Made by a program: the position numbers and the translations under genes. Shown piece after piece: positions 9,149 through 18,309 of a stretch of 50,853 bases of DNA (position 1 is the stretch's first letter; each line of letters opens with the position of its first letter). Location: the NCBI GenBank assembly GCA_013376995.1, contig JACAAZ010000026.1, positions 1 through 50,853 of the forward strand, in the 5' to 3' direction. The notes below the pieces were generated by a model. That model searched no databases and was not told where the DNA came from. It was given only the letters and a program-made list of their open reading frames with translations. This DNA comes from Bacteroidota bacterium (lineage in GTDB: Bacteria > Bacteroidota > Bacteroidia > Bacteroidales > UBA4417).

Positions 9149-9775
9149 ATGGCCCAAAAATATCCCACCTACTACCTCGTGCTGGATCTTGAAATGACAG
9201 GACCGGATCCTGAATGGAATGAGATCGTGCAGATCGGGGCTGTTTTGTGCAGCAGCAACTGGAAGGAGCTGGGAAGATTTCTTACGAACGTATATCCCGA
9301 AAATAAACAGGCATTCTCTTCTGCTTCTGAAAAGATCCATGACCTGAGCCTGGCAGAACTGGAAAATGCTCCCATCCTGTATGATGCGCTGGAGAGTTTT
9401 GAAAAATGGATACTTAAGACCTTAAACATTACTGAGTTCCAGAAGGAGAATGTTTTCAGGGATGTCATCATCAGCGGGCAAAGCGTAATGTACGACATCA
9501 ATTTCCTCAGGGCTGCCTATAATAAGCAGAAGGTTAAATGGTGCTTTTCACATACCCAACTAGACCTTCATACACTCAGCTGGTTCCTTTTTAAGATACT
9601 TGAAGAAAACGATTTTGAAACCCCGGCCAAACGAAGCCTGGATGCTATTTCAGCATTCTTCGAACTGGAGCGGGAAGGAAATACCCACAATGCCCTCGAA
9701 GATGCCATCCTTACCAAAGATTGCCTCGCTGGTGTAATGAGCTACGTACCATATTTGCGGTATGAGGAGGAGTGA
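9149..9775 (+). CDS. DEDDh 3'-5' exonuclease (RNase T/oligoribonuclease/DnaQ-like)
   Basis: 208 residues. Exo I LDLEMTGP carries D13 and E15, Exo II (GQSVMYDINFL) carries D116, and Exo III has HNALEDA with H180 and D185; the H-x4-D spacing marks the DEDDh subgroup. This is the two-metal-ion exonuclease fold used for proofreading, RNA trimming or degradation of short oligonucleotides. The length fits a stand-alone enzyme. It is not a classical oligoribonuclease by sequence feel, so the substrate (RNA or DNA) stays open. It stands alone between two intergenic repeat tracts. Confidence 0.85.
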   Translation: MAQKYPTYYLVLDLEMTGPDPEWNEIVQIGAVLCSSNWKELGRFLTNVYPENKQAFSSASEKIHDLSLAELENAPILYDALESFEKWILKTLNITEFQKENVFRDVIISGQSVMYDINFLRAAYNKQKVKWCFSHTQLDLHTLSWFLFKILEENDFETPAKRSLDAISAFFELEREGNTHNALEDAILTKDCLAGVMSYVPYLRYEEE

Positions 9776-9787
9776 TAGGGGGGCTTT

Positions 9788-9843
9788 GGTCATTCGGTAG
9801 TCATTCGATGGTCACTTCCGCCAGCTGGCGGATCACTCAATGG
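9788..9843. repeat. 11-bp word repeat around a perfect 16-bp palindrome
   Basis: Words of 11 bp (TCATTCGGTAG, TCATTCGATGG, TCACTCAATGG) surround the perfect palindrome TCCGCCAGCTGGCGGA at 9817-9832. The same element occurs in reverse orientation at 14070-14139 and a diverged one at 31560-31716. The remainder of the gap (9844-10076) has no convincing gene; it holds fragments such as GGCATAGCGCATAGTGC and a tract rich in CCGC/GGCGG. Confidence 0.85.
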
Positions 9844-10076
9844 TCAGGCATAGCGCATAGTGCAGATTACTTAGTGTGTAACATGAGTTGAGTAATTATT
9901 CCTATAGTCGACTACCTTTATCCGTCCACCGCAGGCGGCTCAGCGTACCTTCAGCGTAACCCGCGTTCCAATTTTGACTTATTACCTATCCCCTTGTTCC
10001 CTTGTCGCCTTTTCTCATTAAAATCGCCGGAAAACTGAAATTCCAACTTCTCTTTGTCAACAAAAACCAGAGATTC

Positions 10077-10109
10077 TTTGTTAGAAAAAAAGCAATCTTC
10101 CTATATTTG
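10077..10109 (+). promoter_or_regulatory. Bacteroidota-type promoter of the phosphohexomutase gene
   Basis: TTTG at 10077-10080, 21 bp of spacer, then TATATTTG (TAnnTTTG) at 10102-10109, 29 bp before the start codon. The fit to the primary sigma factor consensus of Bacteroidota is good. Confidence 0.55.
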
Positions 10110-10138
10110 TAACGAACAGAACGAATCAAGACTTTATT

Positions 10139-11875
10139 ATGAGCATAGATCCCAAGATACTGGAGCGCGCCAACCGTTGGCTGAATGGAAATATCGATGA
10201 AGAGAGCAAGAACGCTATCAGGCAAATGATGGCTAATGACCCCAATGAACTTGCAGAAAGCTTCTACTGCGACCTGGAATTCGGAACAGGTGGACTCCGC
10301 GGGATCATGGGTGTTGGTACCAACCGTATGAACAAGTACACGGTCGGGATGGCTACCCAGGGACTTGCAAATTACCTTAAGAAAGTCTATACCGATGAAG
10401 CGGAGATCCGTGTTGCCATCGCTCACGATCCACGTAACAATAGCAGCTATTTTGCACGCATTGCTTCAGAGGTTCTGTCTGCCAACGGCATTTCTGTTTT
10501 CCTTTTCGAAGAGCTGCGCCCTACGCCTGAATTATCATTTGCTGTGCGTTACCTCCGCTGCCATAGCGGCATTGTTATCACTGCGTCCCATAATCCCAAG
10601 GAATATAACGGCTATAAAGTTTATTGGAATGATGGTGCCCAGTTGGTTCCTCCCCACGATAAAAACGTTATTATTGAAGCACAGAAGATCACCTCATTCG
10701 AACAGGTAAACTTCGATGGGGATAACCTTAAGATAAATGTTATAGGTGAACTGATCGATACAGCGTACCTAGAAACCATGGCTACTTACACTTTAGCTCC
10801 GGAAGTGATTGCCAGGCACAGGGATCTCAAGATTGTTTACACTCCCATCCATGGAACAGGAATTATGCTGGTACCCAGGGGACTGAAGCAATTTGGCTTT
10901 ACAAATATCCACATTGTTGAGGCCCAGGCTACTCCCGATGGTGATTTCCCAACTGTTAAATCCCCTAACCCGGAAGAAACTGCTGCCATGGAAATGGCCC
11001 TGAACATGGGTCGTGAGATTGATGCCGATGTTATTCTTGCAACCGATCCGGATGCTGACCGCATAGGTGTTGGCGTTAAAGACCTGCACGGCAACTTTAT
11101 ACTGCTGAATGGCAACCAGACAGCTGCCCTCCTTACCTACTACCTGGTAAAGCAATGGGAAGCCAAAGGAAAGCTAACTGGCAAGGAATACATTGTTAAG
11201 ACCATCGTTACCTCGGAGCTTATTTCCGATATAGCAAAGGGCGCAAATGTTGAATACTTCGACGTGTTGACCGGCTTCAAATGGATTGCCGAGGTAATCC
11301 GCAACAATGAAGGCAGGAAGACTTTCATTGGAGGCGGTGAAGAGAGCTATGGATATATGGTTGGTGAATTCGTGCGCGATAAGGATGCAATTATTTCATC
11401 CTGTATCCTTGCTGAATGTGCTGCATGGGCTGCCGATAAAGGCATTTCACTCTATCGTTTATTGATTGAAATTTACCTGGAGTACGGACTTTTTAAGGAA
11501 AAACTGGTGAATGTAGTCCGCAAGGGAATGAGCGGGCAGGCTGAGATCAAGGCCATGATGGATAATTACCGCTCTAATCCTCCTAAAGAGATAGATGGTT
11601 GCAAGGTCGTGCTTATAAAAGACTACCTGCTGCAAAAGACTCATGACCTGGTAAGCGGATCCGAATCTCAGATAGATCTCCCCAAGAGCGATGTGTTGCA
11701 ATTCTACCTTGATGATGGCAGTAAGATATCCGTTCGTCCTTCAGGCACCGAGCCCAAGATCAAATTCTATTTCAGTATCAAATCAAAACTGAACCGTTTC
11801 GAAGACTTCAAAGCCGAGGATGCCAAACTGGAAACCAAGGTGGAAGAGATTATAACTGCAATGGGATTACGTTAG
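10139..11875 (+). CDS. Phosphoglucomutase/phosphomannomutase (alpha-D-phosphohexomutase)
   Basis: 578 residues, four-domain phosphohexomutase. The active-site phosphoserine loop is TASHNP with S150, the metal-binding loop is ATDPDADR, the sugar-specificity loop is GGGEESYGY and the phosphate-binding loop is RPSGTEPKIKFY. All four are intact. The length and the GEESYG loop match the PgcA-like group of phosphoglucomutases, which interconvert glucose-1-P and glucose-6-P (or the mannose equivalents) in the cytoplasm for glycogen, cell-wall and exopolysaccharide synthesis. A clear promoter lies just upstream and no other gene is co-transcribed. Confidence 0.94.
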   Translation: MSIDPKILERANRWLNGNIDEESKNAIRQMMANDPNELAESFYCDLEFGTGGLRGIMGVGTNRMNKYTVGMATQGLANYLKKVYTDEAEIRVAIAHDPRNNSSYFARIASEVLSANGISVFLFEELRPTPELSFAVRYLRCHSGIVITASHNPKEYNGYKVYWNDGAQLVPPHDKNVIIEAQKITSFEQVNFDGDNLKINVIGELIDTAYLETMATYTLAPEVIARHRDLKIVYTPIHGTGIMLVPRGLKQFGFTNIHIVEAQATPDGDFPTVKSPNPEETAAMEMALNMGREIDADVILATDPDADRIGVGVKDLHGNFILLNGNQTAALLTYYLVKQWEAKGKLTGKEYIVKTIVTSELISDIAKGANVEYFDVLTGFKWIAEVIRNNEGRKTFIGGGEESYGYMVGEFVRDKDAIISSCILAECAAWAADKGISLYRLLIEIYLEYGLFKEKLVNVVRKGMSGQAEIKAMMDNYRSNPPKEIDGCKVVLIKDYLLQKTHDLVSGSESQIDLPKSDVLQFYLDDGSKISVRPSGTEPKIKFYFSIKSKLNRFEDFKAEDAKLETKVEEIITAMGLR

Positions 11876-12599
11876 TTTTTGCTATTTTTTGCCTATTCAA
11901 ATCTTTTGCTGCTACTTAACTAGATCTGCCTAAGGATTATAGTGCCTGCATTTTATAACTCCGAACAGTATTTATCCACTAAATCCGGCAAAGACGGGCT
12001 GGTTGGTCGGGTATTGGTATGGATTCCCTATTAAGCTAGCAGCAAACAGGAATTCACTGCACCAGCAATAATCCTATGTTCAGAAAGAAAAACATATCAA
12101 AATTCCTTCAGGAACTTCATGTTTAAGAAACTTCTGTATTTTCAATATTCAGGTGTACTTACCTGTAATTATGTTTGGTTTTTATTCTTCTCTGTTTTTC
12201 AGGAATGACATCGTCAACTGTATAGATGATTAATGACTTTAATAGCATTAGACATTGGAGGTGGAGTTATGGCAAATTTGTTTCTTATCGCTTCTAACTA
12301 TTATACTGATTGTTTTCAGGATTTCCATACTACCTTTGATACTATTATCGGTTTTTACTCTGAAAATGATCCTAGATACTAGGTTAAAGTGGAATGAAAA
12401 AGATTAAGATTGACAATTGTTATTGCGAGTTCGAATGATTGTTTCGGGAGTTTATTTGAAGCCTGCCTTTTTCAAATTCATTCTTGTAAATGTGTTGTTA
12501 AATAGCACGGAATCTATCACCCCTCTTGCTCTGCAACTGAAAGCTTAAATTAATGGAAGACAGGTTCGGGTATATAAATCATTAACTGGAGATAGAAAA
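11876..12599. other. Gene-poor gap with a possible glycosyltransferase scrap
   Basis: No intact gene is supported. At 11933-12034 on the plus strand a short frame reads RIIVPAFYNSEQYL and then stops after about 20 more codons; this resembles the N-terminal strand of family 2 glycosyltransferases and could be a gene remnant. A 49-codon ORF at 12233-12382 (starting MTLIALDIGGG) has no family I recognise and may be chance. The rest is AT-rich DNA. Confidence 0.4.
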
Positions 12600-13199
12600 A
12601 TGAAAAGGAAATCGTTTGCTTTGTCAATTGTCATCATTGCCATTGCAATAAGTACGTCAGCCCAGATCACGGGAACTTTTACAGATACCCGCGATGGCAA
12701 AGTATATAAAACCGTAAAAATAGGAACACAAACCTGGATGGCTGAAAATCTTGCCTACAAAGAAGATAGCGGTTGTTGGGCTTACGACAATAAGCCTGAA
12801 AACATAGGGAGCTATGGTTACCTTTATACCTGGTTAGCTGCAAAAAAAGCTTGTCCTGCAGGTTGGCATCTTGCCACTAAAGAAGAGTGGTCGGCTTTGT
12901 CTACTTATCTTGGGGGCGAATCAACGGCTGCAGAAAAATTAAAGGAAGCAGGCACTCTTCACTGGCAAAAACCGGTATCTGATGCAACAAATGAATCAGG
13001 GTTCACCTGCCTGCCTGGCGGTTTTCGGAATAATACGGGTGAATTCTACAACCTTGGATTAATGTGCTTCTATTGGTGTTCAACTGAGGAAGATTCAGAA
13101 AAAGCCATCCAGGTAATGATTTTCTCACATACCAAACATGTCACCATAAGCTATATTGAAAAAACAAATGGGTTTTCAGCTCGTTGTATAAAAGACTAG
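12600..13199 (+). CDS. FISUMP-domain secreted protein
   Basis: 199 residues. The signal peptide ends at about STSAQ. The rest is one Fibrobacter succinogenes major paralogous domain: DGKVYKTVKIGTQTWMAENL at the start, GYLYTWLAAKKACPAGWHLA in the middle and GFSARCIKD at the end. Such domains are secreted, related to C-type-lectin-like folds and often found on the surface of Bacteroidota and Fibrobacter; the function is not established. A GGAG stretch lies about 10 bp before the start. It is isolated in a gene-poor region, followed by a decayed gene. Confidence 0.9.
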   Translation: MKRKSFALSIVIIAIAISTSAQITGTFTDTRDGKVYKTVKIGTQTWMAENLAYKEDSGCWAYDNKPENIGSYGYLYTWLAAKKACPAGWHLATKEEWSALSTYLGGESTAAEKLKEAGTLHWQKPVSDATNESGFTCLPGGFRNNTGEFYNLGLMCFYWCSTEEDSEKAIQVMIFSHTKHVTISYIEKTNGFSARCIKD

Positions 13200-13333
13200 G
13201 AGAACTTACTTGTAACAAATAACCATGAAACAATGATATTGGCAAATCTTGTAAGTTTTCCAACGTTGAAGATCCTCAAAAACCAACCTACCAAGTCGCT
13301 GTAAGTAGTGAATATCGCAGATATCCAAAATAA

Positions 13334-13623
13334 GTGGAAAACAATGAAATAAAATGGCATGATGTCAACCTGATCCTCAGCAGCTTGCGGGCTCTATGGG
13401 GAGCAGATTATCCGGCTAATTGGACCATCAGCCGTAACCGGGGATGAAACCACCCACAGGCAATGCATATTTGATGAAGGCGCCTCAAAGGATTACATGG
13501 AACTTGATGCGCATCGCATCCACCAAGGTAATACCTGATTTCATTTCCTGTCAAATTGAAGAGAATATTCTGATTATTCCAAATCCCGCTAAAATGCAAT
13601 ATCTAAACAATTGGTTTATTTAA
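13334..13623 (+). pseudogene. Twice-frameshifted remnant of a small unknown protein
   Basis: Three consecutive pieces in three different plus-strand frames read as one protein of about 95 residues. They are a first piece from about 13334 with KWHDVNLILSSLRALWGA, a second around 13420-13505 with RQCIFDEGASKDYMEL, and a third from about 13507 to a TAA at 13621-13623 with IASTKVIPDFISCQIEE. From recall, this order (LRALWGA, then RC(I/F)FD.., then A-S/T-E/K-V-I-x-D-F) matches small proteins of about 100 residues that I associate with immunity-like genes in toxin loci; that link is weak. Two +1 frame changes, near 13400-13430 and near 13503-13510, break it. No good start codon or ribosome site is visible (GTG at 13334). 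A minus-strand ORF over the same bases is its shadow. Confidence 0.5.
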
Positions 13624-14069
13624 GGCACAAAAGAGAAATAAGTAATAGGCGATCAATAAATTTAAATAGAACCCTATTGTTTCTGATCGCCAACTAGAGG
13701 ATCAGTCCGTCGGCTGATGGATCCGTGTTACAATTCCGTGAAATAGTTTATCCGCCAAAGTCGAAAGAAAATACAGATCAATCTGAGGCGGACAGATTTA
13801 TTTACCCTTCAGGATTAAGTAGCTTTGCAGCCATCACAAAACGGAAATGGCTGGCAGGAAAATTTCTTTTGAAGGCTTCTTAAGATTGATCTGTTCTTTT
13901 TAAAACTAGAGTTATTCAATAAGGGCCGGAAAGATTGCCATTTCAAAAACCTTCATACCCTGCGAAAGGATCAGTATTAATTTCTTTTACCCGGAAATAG
14001 GAATATCTGTGCCAACAACAATCAAAGGACGCTGATTTCACCGATTTAACTGATCACCCTTTTTCAAAT
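13624..14069. other. Gap with palindrome variants, no gene seen
   Basis: Contains TCCGTCGGCTGATGGA at 13706-13721, a diverged copy of the 16-bp palindrome, and a split copy of its arms (TCCGCC near 13751 and GGCGGA near 13787). I see no ORF or RNA gene that I can support. DNA between the pseudogene and 13200 also shows nothing recognisable. Confidence 0.5.
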
Positions 14070-14139
14070 GACCACTGAATGACTATTGAGTGATCCGCCA
14101 GCTGGCGGAAGTGACCATTGAGCGACCAATGAATGACGA
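14070..14139. repeat. Inverted copy of the 11-bp word/palindrome element
   Basis: The perfect palindrome TCCGCCAGCTGGCGGA recurs at 14094-14109, flanked by GACTATTGAG and GTGACCATTGAG, which are the reverse complements of the words at 9788-9843. The two copies lie in opposite orientation about 4.3 kb apart, in intergenic DNA. A tail of CGCTTCGCACTATGCG-type words follows to about 14215. Confidence 0.85.
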
Positions 14140-14307
14140 ACACCCCATCTGCAATTCTACCCTTTTCCCTTTACTCTTCGCGCTTCGCACTATGCGTTAA
14201 GCGCCTGGCCCTCCTGTTCATTTTATTTTCATCTCCCAAAATCTCTTTATAACTTTACTCTTTCTTACATATGTTATCCGTCACTATAATATAAAACGTG
14301 CTTCCAA

Positions 14308-15306
14308 ATGGATCGCAAGGTATCTTCAATTAATCCTGACCTCCTTCATTGGCTCCTCGAAAAAAAGAATCCTTCTGTTCGCTATTATACTCTTACCGAT
14401 CTACTGGGCAAAGCTGAAAATGAAGCAGAAGTAATTGCTGCAAGGAAAGCTATTATGGATCATGGCATGGTCCCTTATATTTTATCTCAACAGCAGCCTG
14501 ATGGAAATTGGAGCGCTGCAGACCGATTCTATACTGACAAATATCGGGGAACGGTCTGGCAGTTGCTGATCCTTGCAGAATTAGGAGCTGATGGAAATCA
14601 TCCCGGGATTCGGAAGGCATGTGAATTCATCCTGCAAACCTCCCAGGACCCGGATAGCTTTGCGTTTTCCTACCGGAAAAGGGCGAAAGAAAGTGGTGGC
14701 CTTCATTCGGAGGTTATTCCCTGCCTGACAGGTAACATGATTTGGAGCCTCATCAGGCTGGGCAATGGTTCAGATCATAGGGTTCAAGCCGGAATTCAAT
14801 GGATAATCAGTTATCAGCGCTCAGATGATGGAATTGATGTATCTCCTGCCGGATGGCCTTATGATCGGTACCAAATGTGTTGGGGTAAGCATAGCTGCCA
14901 CATGGGTGTAGTAAAATCACTGAAAGCACTGGCTGCCATTCCAGCTGATAACAAGAGCCCGGAAGTCATCTCGAAAATCGGGGAACTTGCTGAATACCTG
15001 CTTATCCATCGTATTCACAAGAAAAGTCACGAACTTAAGAAAGTCTCTCGTCCTGGTTGGAGAAAATTCGGCTATCCCCTGATGTATCAAACAGATATAC
15101 TGGAGATTCTTGAAATATTAATTAGCCTGGGTTACAAAGACCAGCGAATGGCTGAAGCCCTGGAAATTGTAAAGCAGAAACAGGGAATTGACGGCAGGTG
15201 GAAGATGGAAAACTCATATAACGGCAGGTTTATCCAGGATGTGGAAGTATTGCGAATGGAATCAAAATGGATTACCCTCAAAGCGCTAAAGGTGCTTTTC
15301 GGCTAA
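14308..15306 (+). CDS. Terpenoid-cyclase/prenyltransferase-like alpha-alpha toroid protein
   Basis: 332 residues, no signal peptide or membrane segment. Helical repeats of squalene-cyclase/prenyltransferase type: QQQPDGNWSAADRFYTDKYRGT, then GTVWQLLILAELG, IPCLTGNMIWSLIRLG, SYQRSDDGID and KQGIDGRWKMEN near the end, each with the QxxDGxW pattern. There is no DxDD catalytic motif of cyclases, so enzyme activity is unlikely or different. Close relatives are sometimes labelled NifH in databases, which the sequence does not support, since there is no P-loop or Fe-S ligand set. The role is unknown. It is followed at 46 bp by a lipoprotein gene on the same strand. Confidence 0.75.
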   Translation: MDRKVSSINPDLLHWLLEKKNPSVRYYTLTDLLGKAENEAEVIAARKAIMDHGMVPYILSQQQPDGNWSAADRFYTDKYRGTVWQLLILAELGADGNHPGIRKACEFILQTSQDPDSFAFSYRKRAKESGGLHSEVIPCLTGNMIWSLIRLGNGSDHRVQAGIQWIISYQRSDDGIDVSPAGWPYDRYQMCWGKHSCHMGVVKSLKALAAIPADNKSPEVISKIGELAEYLLIHRIHKKSHELKKVSRPGWRKFGYPLMYQTDILEILEILISLGYKDQRMAEALEIVKQKQGIDGRWKMENSYNGRFIQDVEVLRMESKWITLKALKVLFG

Positions 15307-15352
15307 ATACAGCAAATGACTCCTTGGAATTATCAATAGACTAACAATAAAC

Positions 15353-16330
15353 ATGATTAAAACAATTATGAAAAACTTCTACCTTTTACTTTTTACATTC
15401 TGCATTGGGATTCTTGGATGTAATAAAGGAACTGATACTGCATTCTCATACAAGCAAAGTATGATCTCCTCTGGAAATAATTCACCGGATTTCAATTTTT
15501 CAACCGATAAACTGGATCAATTTCTTGTGATGATTCACCAGGGAAAAACCTCAAAAGACATACAAACGAAACTTGGCTGGAATGACGAAAAAATAACTCA
15601 TTCAGCCGCATTCCTCCAGGAAAAAGGATTCCTTAGAAAAGAAGGGGAAAAGTTCATTCCTACCTGCATGATCATTTCCAGAAAGAATGGAGAAGATCTC
15701 CGTAAATATGCTGAGCCCATTTCCGGTCTGATAGCTGATTCAATCATTAAGCTCATGCCAACATTGAAGTCGGCATATAGCAATTTGCATGTTTCCACCA
15801 GTTTCCCCTTTGATTCAGTTGCCTTCTTCATTCTGAGTGATGTCCTTTTGGATAATTGGCAGATTGGAAATGTAGAAAAGGATTTCATCCATACCGGCAG
15901 GCCTTTACATCATGGCAAACATTACTATTACAGCTTCCTTGAAAATGACAGCAGCGGGTCCGATCCCTTCGGCATTTATGGGAATATGGGATTTACAGGT
16001 TTTATGGTATTCGGTAAAAACCAAAGCAAAGTCAATCAGAACCTGGCTCTTTCAAGATTGCAATCCTTTCCACTGGTTGACAGCGCCGACAATTCACAAC
16101 TTGAGGCATTGGCTGCAAAATTCAGCCCGGTACTCCTTTCTGTCTTAAATGGCCAGCAGGCCTATATTCAAAAAACCTATAAAGAGTCAGGGTATTCTGC
16201 CGAAGTGAGTTTTCCTGAATTTTTCATCTGGTGGTACCATTTCATCTATACCCGGACTACCAATATACTCGCAGACAAAGGCTATTTAAATATTCCGAAA
16301 GGTGGGAACTTTTTTTACCGGCTCAACTGA
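15353..16330 (+). CDS. Lipoprotein of unknown function
   Basis: 325 residues. The N-terminus has a hydrophobic stretch ending in ILGC, a good lipobox, so it should be lipid-anchored. A second ATG at 15368 gives a tighter signal peptide and could be the true start. About residues 50-100 look like a winged-helix-type segment (DKLDQFLVMIHQGKTSKDIQ, then LQEKGFLRKEGEKFIPT), odd for an exported protein. The C-terminal half is aromatic-rich (PEFFIWWYHFIYTRTT). I do not recognise a family. It follows the toroid protein closely and may be co-transcribed with it. Confidence 0.7.
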   Translation: MIKTIMKNFYLLLFTFCIGILGCNKGTDTAFSYKQSMISSGNNSPDFNFSTDKLDQFLVMIHQGKTSKDIQTKLGWNDEKITHSAAFLQEKGFLRKEGEKFIPTCMIISRKNGEDLRKYAEPISGLIADSIIKLMPTLKSAYSNLHVSTSFPFDSVAFFILSDVLLDNWQIGNVEKDFIHTGRPLHHGKHYYYSFLENDSSGSDPFGIYGNMGFTGFMVFGKNQSKVNQNLALSRLQSFPLVDSADNSQLEALAAKFSPVLLSVLNGQQAYIQKTYKESGYSAEVSFPEFFIWWYHFIYTRTTNILADKGYLNIPKGGNFFYRLN

Positions 16331-16586
16331 GGAACTGCCTTTGATCAAAGAAAACATAGAACATCTTTGGTGAATTTTGAATTGAGCTGACAATATTACA
16401 GCACCCTAAAGGGATATTATTTCAAATATCCTATCGAAAACAAACATTCAAGGTTATGAATCAGCAAAGGCTTAGAGAATGAAAACAAACAACAGTGAAT
16501 AGGGTAATGCTAATAAAGTATTTTAATCCTTTACAGCTATGGCAAATCTATCGCAGCGTTGCATGACCAGGAATACCCAGCATTAT

Positions 16587-17891
16587 TTATTCAATTGCCT
16601 CTAATTTCACGGCTTTGACCTTTTTCAGGTCTTTTGCATAGAATATTGAACCCGTAAAGAACAAGGCTGAAGCAATAACCAGCGCAATGGGTAATAATGT
16701 GAAAGCAGTTTGAATATTGGTAGCATCAGAAATAGATCCCATAACTATCGGGCCAAGCGATGCACCTAATAAATTCTGAACTACAACAGCAATAGCATAG
16801 GAGATTGCTCTCAAACCTGCATGAACAACATCCTGGGTTACAGCAGCAGCTGCTGAAATAAATGCTGTAATGGAAATTCCTACGGACAAGAGAAGCAAGT
16901 ATTGTATTTGCCCGCCGAAAACACTGAATGCCAGGAACATGATAATTGCAGATATCAGGGTTGTAATACCCGGCAATAACATTCGTGCGTTTATACGTTT
17001 CTTCCGCCAGCGGTCAGCAATATAGCCTCCCAACGGAGCACCGACTATGGCAAAAAGCATAACAGCGCTTGATTTCAAGCCTGCCTCTGCTTCGGGTACT
17101 CCCTGTACTCTGTGGAAATAAGTAGGTAACCATGTTAAGAGTGAAGTAGTTGTAAAAACAACACCAGCCATTCCAAAATAGGTGAGAATAAGAGAAGGCT
17201 TTTCAATGAATTCGCCAAAAAGTTCTCTTGCAGTCATTCGGGTATGTTTTTTCTTGCCAGCTCTTTCATCAGAACTGTCATCTTTCTCCAATCCAATGGT
17301 CTTGTAATCCTTAACGAAGAAAAACAATATAGCAATGATCATACCCGGAACGGCGACAATACCGAGTGCCTGCCTCCATCCCCAATGAGTTGCAATGATT
17401 CCTCCGATGGCAACGCCTATAGCGCTTCCAAGTGGAATAGAAGCATTCCAAAGCCCCATCATCCATGATCGTTTAGCTTGCGGATAAAGAGCGGAGATCA
17501 TGGCGGAGCCTCCCGGTGCATAGCCTGCCTCGCCCACACCAATTATTGACCTGGCAGAGAATAACTGCCTGAAAGTCTTTGAAAAAGCACCTACACCGGT
17601 AGCAATGCTCCATAATAATGCCATGAATCCAATAGTCCTTCTTCTACTCCAGCGATCTACCAGGATTGATACCGGAAAAGTAAATATTACGATCGACCAG
17701 TATACTGCCGAAACCAACATCCCACATTCAGTATCCGTCAGTTTCCAGTCGGCCTTGAGAAATGGGAACAAGGAGGTTATTACCATCCTGTCTACATAAT
17801 CGAACATATAAAGCAGGAAGAGCAGGATGAAAATATAATTCGTATAAGAGCGGGTGAACAGGTATCCTTCGGGTTTAGCTTTTTCTTTCAT
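16587..17891 (-). CDS. MFS transporter (Spinster/ACS-like)
   Basis: 434 residues with about 12 membrane segments. The first half has FDYVDRMVI after TM1, the loop LVDRWSRRRT between TM2 and TM3, and an ARSIIGVGEAGYAPGG signature in TM4-5 typical of Spinster-like and anion:cation-symporter MFS proteins. The second half has the matching loop GGYIADRWRKKRI. Substrates of these groups range from organic acids to lipids, and nothing nearby narrows it. It is transcribed alone on the minus strand; the gap 16331-16586 before the lipoprotein contains only a weak inverted repeat (GGATATT/AATATCC near 16412). Confidence 0.88.
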   Translation of the reverse strand: MKEKAKPEGYLFTRSYTNYIFILLFLLYMFDYVDRMVITSLFPFLKADWKLTDTECGMLVSAVYWSIVIFTFPVSILVDRWSRRRTIGFMALLWSIATGVGAFSKTFRQLFSARSIIGVGEAGYAPGGSAMISALYPQAKRSWMMGLWNASIPLGSAIGVAIGGIIATHWGWRQALGIVAVPGMIIAILFFFVKDYKTIGLEKDDSSDERAGKKKHTRMTARELFGEFIEKPSLILTYFGMAGVVFTTTSLLTWLPTYFHRVQGVPEAEAGLKSSAVMLFAIVGAPLGGYIADRWRKKRINARMLLPGITTLISAIIMFLAFSVFGGQIQYLLLLSVGISITAFISAAAAVTQDVVHAGLRAISYAIAVVVQNLLGASLGPIVMGSISDATNIQTAFTLLPIALVIASALFFTGSIFYAKDLKKVKAVKLEAIE

Positions 17892-18049
17892 ATCACTGAT
17901 TATTAATATGTTAATAATTCAACCGACTTAAACTCCCTGGCAAGAAAACTAAATGCTTATACGAAAATATTCATTCTCAGCTATAATTCCAATGGAATGT
18001 CAAAATCATTTACTTTGTATCCTACTATTCATCGGTTAAATCAATAGTT

Positions 18050-18256
18050 ATGGAATTCGAACTCTTCGAACAGGAATACATTGAATTGAATAAATTATTA
18101 AAATTGATGAACCTAGTGGAAAGCGGTGGAGAAGCTAAAATCAGGATTGAGCAGGGTGAAGTGAAAGTGAATGGGACAGTCGAATACCGGAAAAGGAATA
18201 AACTTCGAACAGGCGATAAGGTAGAATTCAACCATCAGGTAGTTAAGATATGCTGA
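18050..18256 (+). CDS. S4-domain RNA-binding protein (YbcJ-like)
   Basis: 68 residues making a single S4 fold: YIELNKLLKLMNLVESGGEAK followed by IEQGEVKVNGTVEYRKRNKLRTGDKVEF. This matches the YbcJ group of small RNA-binding proteins thought to act on structured RNA or ribosomes. The length is normal. It is separated by 53 bp from the AraC-type gene, which has its own promoter, so co-transcription is optional. Confidence 0.85.
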   Translation: MEFELFEQEYIELNKLLKLMNLVESGGEAKIRIEQGEVKVNGTVEYRKRNKLRTGDKVEFNHQVVKIC

Positions 18257-18271
18257 GAAACAGTTTCAATA

Positions 18272-18302
18272 TTGGCTTTTAAACCATCATTCATTATCTT
18301 TG
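18272..18302 (+). promoter_or_regulatory. Promoter of the AraC-type gene, predicted leaderless
   Basis: TTG at 18272-18274, 20 bp spacer, then TATCTTTG at 18295-18302. The ATG follows after only 7 bp, so the transcript would start at or next to the start codon. Confidence 0.5.
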
Positions 18303-18309
18303 GTTTACT

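Noticed and set aside
12233-12382. 49-codon ORF starting MTLIALDIGGG
   Set aside because: No family, no ribosome or promoter signal and AT-rich; kept only as a note.
13408-13599. Minus-strand ORF of 63 codons
   Set aside because: Shadow of the frameshifted plus-strand pseudogene.
14308-15306. NifH label sometimes given to such proteins
   Set aside because: No P-loop and no Fe-S Cys; the sequence is an alpha/alpha-toroid repeat protein.
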